From Scleroderma bovista (Eukaryota; Basidiomycota; Agaricomycetes; Boletales; Sclerodermataceae), in NCBI GenBank assembly GCA_037178675.1, contig JAYMGJ010000045.1:1-58485 (forward strand): a stretch of 58,485 bases of DNA, in the 5' to 3' direction. A program made the position numbers and the translations under genes. A model generated the notes under the pieces. The model was given only the letters and a program-made list of their open reading frames with translations. It made no database searches and was not told where the DNA came from. This document shows, piece by piece, positions 43,194 to 52,914 of the stretch. How positions within the stretch are numbered: the stretch's first letter is position 1; every line of letters begins with the position of its first letter.

Positions 43194-45141
43194 ATGTCCA
43201 GCGGAGAGAAAGTAATTGCGTAAGTTCAACGAGCAGTGCTTCCCGCTTCACTCAAGCTAATCTTCAAAATCCAGTGTCATGGGCCCTACTGGGGTCGGAA
43301 AGTCTTCTGTGAGATATCGTGCAGTGATGGGGGAATTCCTCCTGACATACCGGAATCAGTTTATTCAGAATTCAGTGTCATCAGACCTACACGCAGAGGT
43401 GGAGGTCGGACATGGCCTCGAGTCTCAAACCAACGAAGTCCAACCTGTGTGCTGGGTCACCGAGGATGGCACAAAGGTCAAACTCGTAGACACTCCTGGT
43501 TTTGATGATTCGCGTGCAGGTTTAACCGACGTACAAGTCCTCAAAATGATTGCAACCTTTCTAACTGACGGGTGAGACGTGCATTTCTTTAGCTGATGGT
43601 TTTTCACATTGTTCTCGTAGGCGCGGGAAGAATTCTCAACTCACCGGACTTATCTATGTCCATCGGATCAGTGATACTCGAGTGGGAGGATCTTCGCGAC
43701 GAAACTTGCGGATGTTTCGCAAACTGTGTGGGACTGACTCGCTGAAGAATGTGGTCGTTGTTACGACCATGTGGGACAAGGTCACTCCAGAAGAGGGGCT
43801 ACAACGTGAGCAAGAACTGCTGTCGAACGATAACCTGTTCAAGCCCTTACTGGACGGGGGAGCCATCATGATGCGTCATGAAAGAACTGCGGAGTCTGCA
43901 ACTAAGGTTATCAACCATCTTCTCGGGAAGAAGGTCACAACCACCCAGATCGTTCGTGAGATTACAGGAGAAGAAGGAACTAGAATATACCGCAGCAGGT
44001 GGCGAACTCCACAGTGAAATCGAGGCACTTTTGAAAAGACACAAAGAGGAAATGGAGACGTTGACAGCTGAATTGGAGGCGGTGCGGGAGGACCCCGCAG
44101 AGGAAAGGCAAAGAATGGAACAAGTGATCGCCACGTTGTTAAGTCAGCTCAATGAGTTGAGACGAGGCATTAATGTTGCACCAATTGGAAAGTACGTATT
44201 GATCAAGTGTGTGTGCAGTACAGTGCTAATAAATGAACTCACCTCAGCGACCCTCCACCCGTCTATGAGTTCATCGACAACTTCCCTGCTCCCGAAACGA
44301 AGTGTATTGTGCACTGTTCCAAGGTTCTCCAATTAGTCGAGTATGTGCCTGATGATTTTCTAGACCTTGCAGCTACTGAGAGTTGACAAGGGCACATGAA
44401 CCTAGCCAGACCTAGCCTAGCTCCCGCACACACCAGCCTCCTGCGAACGGTGACTAATCGCATTAAACGCCTGGCAGAGGCAGTGGAGAGGAGTGTGAAA
44501 GGTGTACAGCACGGATCAACAACCTTGAAATCTGCACTGGAATCGGAAAATATGCGTGCGTTTCAGCAATTTATGCAGGTGGATCCACATCCTAGGACGT
44601 TTACTCATGGGGCCTGGGCTAAGGCGCGGCATGATATGGAGATTGTAATTGATCCTCCATTCCCGTGTATGCATTCGTTGAGTATTTTCTTTAGGTCGTC
44701 AATGAAATCGAAATCGCTTTACTATCTAATTCCAGAGCCAGATGGCCCTGGAATGGAAACCAAGTCAAGCGTGAGCTATGTGTATCAATTGGTAGGCATT
44801 CACTTCGGATGTACTGATATAAAAACAGAGGCCTTGAACACGTTTTTGGTATCTACGACGGCAGTCGTTGCTAATATGGAACTTATGGAGGAATGGTGGA
44901 CAACAGTCATCAATGCTCTCGGAAATGTGGAAGACGCTGCTCGGCACCGCTGTATTGACGACAACGCTGTCATGGTTGCTCTGAATCGTATCATCCGCGC
45001 GATGGACTCGTACTGTGAAGCAGTAAGTTTCATAAGGTCAAGCGACGTGATACAATCTGACCACGCTGAAATCAGTACGCAAGGTGCTCAGACGAACTGC
45101 ACAAGGTGGCTCGGGAATTGTCTCTCAAGTACTACTACTAG
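43194..45141 (+). pseudogene. T8: class I GTPase copy with a 2-bp frameshift
   Basis: Exon 1 MSSGEKVIA, VMGPTGVGKSS, FIQNSVSSDLHAEVEVGHG, KLVDTPGFDDSRAGLTDVQ, LTGLIYVHRISDTRVGG, VVVVTTMWDKVTPEEG are intact. At about 43970, after QIVRE, two bases are missing compared with T4 and T5, so the frame runs into TGEEGTRIYRSRW and stops at 44015-44017. Two bases restored, the frame would go on as a normal coiled coil (LKRHKEEMETLTAELEAV) and a full class I module: FMQVDPHPRTFTHGAWAKA, MELMEEWWTTVINALG, MDSYCEA-YARCSDELHKVAREL, stop 45139-45141. Only this one lesion is evident, so it is a very young pseudogene, or the base count is a sequencing error, or a truncated GTPase-only product is made. Confidence 0.75.
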
Positions 45142-46031
45142 TTTCTCCTTTCCCTGTCCATTCACCTTTTCTCACTCCTATGTTAATCGTTGTACTTTGT
45201 TCAAGACTACCCGTGTATTACCTTGCTTGGCAAGATTAACGTTCGTGAGAAAGTGTAGCCCCTCCGGATCCAACGGAGATAATAAATATTGTATGTATTT
45301 ACGTGCCCGCCACCACCTGTACGACCACCGCGAGCGTCAACGGGCACAGCCAAACTCACCTACTTGCATCGCCAAAAGCCAAACGCAGATATTACATGTG
45401 AGCTACATAAGAGTATTAGTAGACACTACACATTGATCGACCCTGCACCTCGACCATCGCCCTGTGCTTCGAGGCCGTGTCAATAACAGCCATATCAGGC
45501 TCATGCTGGCTGTTTCCAGCACTTGAGTACAAAGTGTTCCTTGACGCAGTTCGATAAAATGACAGTGAATTTCACTTAATTCCCCCCTAACGGGTCAGGG
45601 CACTCACGGGCAAAATAATGAAAGGCCTACTGCACTAACAAAGCTCAAGTAGACCTCGCAGCGGATCGTGACACACTCACTGGAAACACGAGCCTCCCGT
45701 CACACATGAATTCATGACACCAGTCGCATGGATCAAATGATGTCTCAACGCTCCATCCCGGTGCCATTTCCACCAGGACGCCCACCACAGAATCACGATA
45801 AGGGCGACATGGTATCAACATTTAAGAAAGGCCTAGAGAAGGAAGGTGACATCCCAAATTAGCATAAAAGGATCCCTGAACTTCAAAACCGATCAGCGAC
45901 ATTGACGGACCTCGAGGATTTCAGCGCTAACTTAATTATTGTAGTACAGGAGACCGTGCTCAGGATATAAACCATAATACCCTTGTCCAGCTTTGATTTT
46001 TGGATAGTGTCCCCATCCGCAGCTCGACACT
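45142..46031 (+). promoter_or_regulatory. Upstream region of T9
   Basis: No gene. It holds GACATTGACGGA (45898-45909), CCTCGAGGATTTCAGCGCTA (45911-45930) and TATA-like GATATAAACCA (45964-45974), about 60-130 bp before the ATG, in the same order as upstream of T4. Confidence 0.6.
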
Positions 46032-47993
46032 ATGGTTTCCAAGAAAGAGAAAATAATTGCGTAAGTTCAGCTGCACTTTTCGCCTCACTCGAATTGATCA
46101 TCAATCCAGCGTCATGGGCCCCACAGGAGCCGGAAAGTCTTCGGTGAGATGTATCGTGCAGTGATGAGGGATTTTATCTTGACACCCACCTCAGTTTATT
46201 CGGGACTCAGTGCCGCTACGTTTACACCCGGAAATCGGGATCGGACATGACCTTGAGTCTGAAACGAAAGTAGTTCAACCCATCTGCTGGAACAACGAAG
46301 TTGGCACTAGAATCAAGCTCGTAGATACCCCTGGATTTGACGATTCACGTGCTGATCTGACCGACGCAAAGATCCTTCGAATGATTGCAACTTTCCTAAC
46401 TCATGAGTGAGAACTACAATACCTTCCTTGATAGCTTCTCACATACTTTTCGTAGATACGAGGGGGGGAAATCTCGACTTACTGGACTTATCTACGTCCA
46501 CCAGATCAATAATACCCGGATGGGAAAAACTTTGCAACGCAACCTCGAGCTGTTCAAGGCCCTTTGTGGCCTTGACTCGCTGAAGAACGTCGCCATCGTT
46601 ACAACAATGTGGGATGTGGTTACCCGAAGAGAAGGTTTGCAACATGAACAAGAACTGAGCTCGAGCGAGGACATGTTCAAACCTCTTCTGGATGAGGGAG
46701 CTGCCATGATGCGCCATGACAGAACTTCTAAATCTGCAGCGCGCGTCATCAACCATTTCCTCAGCAAGGGCCCCACAACCCCCCTGATCGTTCATGAGAT
46801 TTCTGAGCAGAACAAGACTTTAGAAGAAACCTCAGCAGGTACCAAACTTCGTAAAGACCTACAAGCGCGTTTGGATCAACATGGACGCGAAATCGAGTCC
46901 TTGAAAGACGAATTGAGGGCGGCACCGCAAAGTAACACCGAAACGGAAAGGAAGAGATTAGATGGAATAGTTGCCAGGTTATCAGGACAGCTTGAAGAGC
47001 TGAGACGGGGCATTCCTGGACAAATTGGAATGTGCGTACAATTGGTCAAGAATGATACTATGCACAACCATCTAATGGCTTACCTCAGTTCGGACTCTCC
47101 ACTTCGCTTTGAACCTGCCATCAACTTCCCTGTTCCTGACACAAAAAGTGTTATTCAATGCATCAAACTTCTTCAGCTAGTGAAGTATGTTTTGACTCTC
47201 CCTAGAATCCGTCATTGTACTAACAAAGATCAAGAATATATGAATCTACCCTAGTTTCATCTTACCCCAAAATTTCAAGTTCGGTCGCTTCCCGGGCCCT
47301 TCAATTCGCAAATGCAGTGGAGGAGAGCGTAAAAAAAGTGCAGCTAGGATCATCAACCTTGACATCGGTGTTGGCATCAGAAAGCGTGCAGCCTCTCCGA
47401 CAATTTATTAAGGCGAATTCGCACCCCCGTTCATTCACTCGTGGTGTGTGGACCAAAGCTCGAGACGACATGGAGTTCGTAAGTAAATTGCAAACCGTAT
47501 GCATCCATTGGCCAACCGTTTTCTTCAGGTCGCCAATGGGACTGAGATCATGTTATCTAAGCTTCCCAAGCCTGGAGTTGCCGATAAAGTATGGAATGGA
47601 AAGACAGCGAAATCCTTCGGTAATCTCCATCCATGTCAACGTGGGCATTTGCTCCGAAGCTGATATAAAAGCAGTTGGCTTGACTAAGATATTCGAATCT
47701 GCGAAGCTAGTCGTCGTTGAAATGGAAACCATGATAGACTGGTGGACACCCGTTATCGATGCTCTCGGGAATGTGGAAGATGCGGCTCAATGCACGAAAG
47801 GGTACATTGACCTCAATGACCGGACTGTGAAAGTTACTCTGTCACGCATCATCCGTGCATTGGACTCGTACTGCGACGCCGTGAGTTTGCAAAAAATTCT
47901 ACAGAACTAATTCTGACTGGACTTGAATGATTGCAGTACGAAGGGTGCACAGAAGATCTCCATATGGAAGTTTCAGAAATACTTGAGAACTAA
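46032..47993 (+). CDS. T9: AIG1/IMAP-like GTPase with helical module (class I)
   Basis: Exon 1 MVSKKEKIIA, 34-nt exon VMGPTGAGKSS, then FIRDSVPLRLHPEIGIGHD, KLVDTPGFDDSRADLTDAK, LTGLIYVHQINNTRMGK, RNLELFKALCG, VAIVTTMWDVVTRREG, coiled coil (LDQHGREIESLKDELRAA). The C-terminal exons give LQFANAVEESVKKVQLG, FIKANSHPRSFTRGVWTKA, MIDWWTPVIDALGNVEDAA, RIIRALDSYCDA-YEGCTEDLHMEVSE, stop 47991-47993. It is more diverged than T4/T5/T8 (His-Gln-Ile instead of His-Arg-Ile after the first strand; ThrArgArg instead of ThrProGlu after TTMWD). Frame intact. Confidence 0.82.
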
Positions 47994-48352
47994 TTAAACG
48001 CTAGTGAAGACAAGACGGTCGTTCCCCCAACATTCCCCTTCGAGAGGCAGATCTATGGAGTCAAGTGTCATAGTATGTACTCTGGGACATTCGACTCCCA
48101 TATTCTTCATTTCATTTCTCACACCTTGCTTCTACGTCGGCGGACCAAAGACTCCAAAATAAATATTTCTTGTAATTATGACGACGTATACGAAGTCGAA
48201 TCCAATCATGCTGGTCATGTTTACGGGCTATCCAGGAATTGACTGCATACATCACGGGGACCGTCGATCCATGATAAGCTATGATTACAAAACAAATAAC
48301 TTGATCATATATATCATATATTCAGCCTCATGACATACTGATATATAATCTT
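47994..48352. other. No gene seen
   Basis: AT-rich DNA after T9 without open frames of note. Confidence 0.4.
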
Positions 48353-48520
48353 GTCATTAAGTTACCAACAGCTATCTAATTCAGCATGACTGACATAATG
48401 CAACTCATGAAAAAATAATTAATTGACATTATATGATCCATGTCATTAAGTTACCAACAGCTGTCCAATTCAGCATGACTGACATAATGCAATTTGTGAA
48501 AAGATAATTATATGGCCATT
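48353..48520. repeat. 89-bp tandem repeat, about two units
   Basis: GTCATTAAGTTACCAACAGC starts at 48353 and again at 48442, each followed by T(A/G)TCYAATTCAGCATGACTG and ACATAATGCAA. The units differ at a few bases. AT-rich context. Confidence 0.75.
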
Positions 48521-49284
48521 ATCAATTTCTCCCCCTATGATACAGTGTTAGACAAGACTGCAAAGTTTGTATTGACCAATAACTGTACATAAATATTGTA
48601 GTTCCTGGGGTAGATCACTCTTGCAGAGGCAATGACTATCAGCTTGCATAGTATGGTGCATGGTGGAATAGGAAAGTACATTTTCAACATGATCAACAGA
48701 CAGAAGGATCTGAAATACAGGTACTTTCATAGTAGGTGTATGGTAAGACCATGCAGTCATCTTCAAATAATATAAAATAGACATGTTCTATATATGGCCA
48801 TGGAAGGCTGTGCTCACAACATATCAACTAGGCTACATTTCGTGCGGAGAGCTCATTTCCTATATTGCCTATTTGGGCACAACTCACGATGCACTCTCAA
48901 AGTCGAGAACACAGAGTGCATTCTGAAGTTGAATTGCCCAGGCGTCCAGATCAATGGAAGGCAATTAGTGTCAATAGTATCGGCATATTCGTGCCTGAGA
49001 ATGAGTCTGTTGAGAAAGCAGGTTGCATCAGCAAACCAACCCTCCCCTGGACAGCACTGGACAGTACTGGCCAGTTACCCCAGAGCCCCAGCTACTCCTA
49101 GCAAGGTACCTAACTGGCTAGCACTGTCCAGACTGTCCCAGTAGCACTATCAACAGCATCCATATTACCTTTACTGCCTGTACTTGAAACTTTTCAAGCA
49201 CTCAATTCATTCAATGTTAATGTTAACCAATTTATATTAATTCAATAAACTACAGAACAAAGACTAAGTATTATATATACCGAG
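48521..49284. other. No gene seen
   Basis: Contains a short region (49020-49140) rich in GGACAGCACTGGACAGTACT-like repeats around a TGTCC/GGACA core. No convincing coding sequence. Confidence 0.4.
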
Positions 49285-49805
49285 GTGGTTGTCGTCGTCG
49301 TCGATGGCCGCAATGTCGACGCAGGTGATGGGGGTAGTGGCGGCGACCGCGGCGAGGTGGTCATTGTTATCGTCGTCGTCGCTGGTGGTGGGGTGGGTCG
49401 TCGTCGTCGCGTCGTCGATGCTGCTGGTGGGGTGGTCGTGTCATCGTCGACGCTGCTGGTGGGGTGGCGGTTGTCGTTGGTGGTGGCCTCGTCGACGTTG
49501 GTGGTGGTGTCCGTGTCGTCGTTGTGGCCATTGGTGGTGGTCGTCGCGTCGTTGACGCTGCTGGTGGTGGTGGCGGTCGCGTCGTCGACGTTGGTGGTGG
49601 TGGCCACGTTGTCGTTGTCGACGCTGTTGGTGGTGGTGGTCGCGTTGATGGTGGTGGTGGTGGTCGACGTTGGTGGGTGGTGGCCACGTCGTCATCGACG
49701 GTGGTGGGTGGTGGTGGTCGCGTTGACGGTGGTGGTGGTGGTCGCGTTGACGGTGGTGGTGGTGGTCGCGTTGACGGTGGTGGTGGTGACTGTCGGGTGG
49801 TGGTC
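49285..49805. repeat. GTG/GTC-rich array, left arm of a large inverted repeat
   Basis: About 520 bp built from GTGGTGGTGG and CGTCGTCG words in changing order, the plus strand being G/T-rich. Repeats near the right end have an 18-24 bp period (GTCGCGTTGACGGTGGTGGT). Open frames through it on either strand are consequences of the 3-bp periodicity. Confidence 0.8.
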
Positions 49806-49934
49806 GACGGATGAAGAGAATGAGAATGAGAGACTTCAAAAATTTTCAAGTATGTGTGTGCGTGTGTTTGTGTAACGATTATATCAGCATATTGAACTAT
49901 CAACATTTCCTAATAGTATTTACCGCGTCACTAC

Positions 49935-50410
49935 ACGCCTCGCCCACAGCCACCGTCACCACCAGCGTCGTCGATCGACCACCATCAGCAACGACGACGA
50001 CAACGACCCCACCACGGCCGATGGCGACGACACCAACCACCACCACCACCAGCAGCGTCGTCGACCAGACGACGACGACGACGGCTAGGCCACCACCACC
50101 GCTCCACCACCAGCGTCGACGGCCACCACCAACGCGAGGGCAACGACGGCCCCACCACCAACGTCGTCGAGGTGGCCACTGATGACGACGACCCCCACCG
50201 TCAACGTCGTCGCCGTGGCCATCAACACTGACCACGACGACAACGACAACGACCCCGCCACCACCCCCAGCGTCGACGGCGGCGATGCGACCACCCACAT
50301 CCCCAGCGTCGACGGCGACGGCGCAACGGCGCGACGACGGGATGACTCCCATCCCAGCGTCATCCGACAATGACGCCCCCGACGCCCACCAACCTCCCAG
50401 CCACAGCAAC
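49935..50410. repeat. CAC/GAC-rich array, right arm of a large inverted repeat
   Basis: About 475 bp built from CACCACCAC and GACGACGAC words, the reverse complement of the words in the left arm. The two arms are separated by about 130 bp of AT-rich DNA. The words match; the exact order does not. Confidence 0.75.
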
Positions 50411-50999
50411 GCTGGCCATCGCGCCAGCGCAGCGTCGACGATCGCCCTCCCCTGCGTTCGACAACCACGGGCCCGGTCGTATAAATATATTATTTAGTCA
50501 TTTGTGATTAGCACTCTAGTTTTCTTTAGTCCTAATATACTTTTTTTTTCTGTACTGAATATTTGAATCGAGTGACAACCAGACTGGCACGGAGTCCGAC
50601 AGACTGGCACAGAGTCGGACAGGCTGGGCGGTCGGCTAAGCGCTGTCAAGTGCTGTCAGCTCGGCTAATCGGAAGGGCTGGTTTGCTGATTTGAATTGCC
50701 CTCTTGATGCGGGCAGTTATCTTCACTGTGTGCACTGTCAACTGATGATGACGATGGCCATCCACCAGCCTGTTGTCCAGCGATGACAACAACCGTATCC
50801 CCACCATTGTCCAAGGTGCTGTCGAGTGTGACCGGCAGGTGTACTGAATTTGCAAATGTACCCTAAAGTAGAAATGGTCAAAGCGCGGGAAATGATCAGT
50901 AAGAACTGTACAGTACCCATGTTATATATAAACCCTCCTGGAAGAAACTGTTTAGGTTCTTCACTCTTGTCTGTGACTTCGATCTTCGAGTTGAAGCTG

Positions 51000-51112
51000 G
51001 GTCAGGTAAGTTACTGTTACACTGAATCGGGTTGGAGCAGGGTCAGGTAAGTTACATTTCATTGGATCAGGGTTAGGTAAGTTGCATTTCGCCGGATCAG
51101 CTAAGTTGCTAT
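51000..51112. repeat. Short tandem repeat with GTCAGGTAAGTT core
   Basis: Four units of unequal spacing (about 28-41 bp) around GGTCAGGTAAGTTAC, GGTTAGGTAAGTTGCATTTC and ATCAGCTAAGTTGC. The core includes the GTAAGT splice-donor word but nothing suggests that it is used. Confidence 0.6.
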
Positions 51113-51252
51113 TGTTTATCTCATATGGTAATTGCATGAGGTAAGTCACTAAACTTTATCTCTGAAAATCTGAGCCACAGTGGTTAGCAATTACATAATT
51201 AATAAATAGTGGTATTTTATGCTTGTTACAACAAAGTCCATAAACTTCATGT

Positions 51253-51705
51253 TGAAAGCCTTATACAGCCATATGTGACATTATCCAACTCATGCAATTC
51301 AACCAATCTGATAAATCATGTCCCTGTTTAAACTCATGAGAAGTGTGGTCAAAGTGTTATCTGACATGAAATGAATGGACATACAGAACTTATAGTTTGT
51401 GTATTACCATGCCTATCATAATGTGTTAGGTTGCCATCACCTATAATTTTTGTGTCAAGCTCAAAGCCTTATACAACCATATATAACATTATCCAACTTA
51501 TGATCAATACAGGGTTCAGCCAATCTGATAAATCATGTCCTTGTTTAAGGACATGAGAAGTGTGATCAAGTGTTATCTGACATAGACTGAATGGGCTTAC
51601 AGAACTGATAGTTTGTGTATTACCATGCCTATCATAATGTGTTAGGTTACCATTACCTAGAAATCTTGTGTGAAGCTTAAAGCCTTATAAAGACTTATAA
51701 GGCCA
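51253..51705. repeat. Roughly 210-bp tandem repeat, two and a bit units
   Basis: AAAGCCTTATACAGCCATAT near 51258 recurs as AAAGCCTTATACAACCATAT near 51465 and, shortened, near 51680. Inner blocks also recur: CCAATCTGATAAATCATGTC, GTGTTATCTGACAT and GTGTATTACCATGCCTATCA with ATAATGTGTTAGGTT. The units are about 90% alike. Confidence 0.8.
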
Positions 51706-52083
51706 TGCATGACTATCCTTGTCAGATAGTCACATGTTAGACACGGTACTTATTGCAAAGTGCATATACAGCATTATTGGAAAAATTCAGTCCCAGTGAT
51801 GTATACCAGGCAGACCGGAGCGAGGCAGACATTGCAAATGGCACTCTCATCAGCTGCTACTGCAGTACATTGGCAGCACATGCATAACAGCAATAGCTGC
51901 CTGGTTTTTGATCAATTCAAATATTCCGTGTATGGAAACTAGAAAGAACAACAGTCCAAGGGTCCCCTCCACCACCGGTGAGAGCGCACCTGCGCTGCTC
52001 AAGTGGACACGCTGTGATTCCTGGTTTAGGGCGTCTAACTTAACCAACCGGTGGGCAAGGCGCCACAATAATAATAGAAGGGT
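51706..52083. other. No gene seen
   Basis: Sequence between the tandem repeat and a minus-strand open frame. Nothing recognised. Confidence 0.35.
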
Positions 52084-52290
52084 TCACCCTTCTATCACGT
52101 CCTTCATGTACGTGCCCGCGGCTATTAGCACCGCAATTGGACACGATTCAATCCACGATCGCAGTGCCATGTCCATGTAAGCGCGCTTGGAGTCGCAGAA
52201 TGGGATAACAGCAACGTGTTGCTGGCTGAGCATAGCCCTGAACCTGCCCATTAGCATCATGGTGTTCAATGTGGAGTCAATGGGCTCCAT
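52084..52290 (-). other. Possible gene fragment (isolated conserved-looking frame)
   Basis: A minus-strand frame of 68 codons with amino acid composition of a folded helical protein: STLNTMMLMGRFRAMLSQQ, VAVIPFCDSKRAYMDMAL, SWIESCPIAVLIAAGTYM. It has no neighbouring exons I could join and I do not recognise the family. It may be a captured exon or a relic. Confidence 0.35.
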
Positions 52291-52914
52291 ACGTCACTTG
52301 GTGAGCGGAAATTAAAGAGAGGGACGGATAGCCGCCAGAGTGAATGCATGCCAACATATTTTGCACCTCACGCCCTTCGCCTTCGCTCCACTGACTCAGT
52401 GTGTCACGGCTCCAGGGGTTGGACTGGAGGCGGGTAAACGGGGATCAGACAAAACTAGATAGGTTACTAGTGCTATGTACCTACATCATAATGAACCACT
52501 GGGGGAATGTGCGGGAAAGGCGGCTGGTTCCGTGATCGATTGATCTATTTACTACGCAATTGCTACAGCTTGCTGCCGCGCCCGACACTTCACAACTTTG
52601 ACTGGAGACCTGGAGCTGAAGCTGAAGCATATGTTGATGCTCCTATCCATTTGTCCTTTTTCGCATCCCAATGGTTTGTGAAAGGTGCCAGTGGGGTCGG
52701 TATTTAGTTGCTAAATTAGCGTGCGCCTTGACTAGTAACTGGTCACTTCCTTAAGGTCCTGTGTGATAGTAATTTCCACCGAAGTGCTATGTCTCGGCGA
52801 CTGCAGCGCATGAGATTCTCATTGGATTGGTGCGCAGCTTTGAGCATCTATATACACTCGTGGGCGCACTTCCTCAGTCAGTGCTCTCGACGTCCCACAT
52901 TCTAGTGGCCCGCT
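52291..52914 (+). other. Upstream region of T10
   Basis: No gene seen. TATATACACTC at 52849-52859 could be the TATA element of T10, about 65 bp before the ATG. Confidence 0.35.

Noticed and set aside
49285..49906. Long open frames on both strands (up to about 196 codons) in the trinucleotide arrays
   Set aside because: They follow from the 3-bp periodicity of GTG/GTC and its complement; compositions are almost only Val/Gly or Thr/Pro/Arg/His and there is no start context or domain.
48353..51705. CRISPR-like array from the direct repeats
   Set aside because: The genome is eukaryotic, the repeats are adjacent long units without regular spacers, and no cas genes exist.
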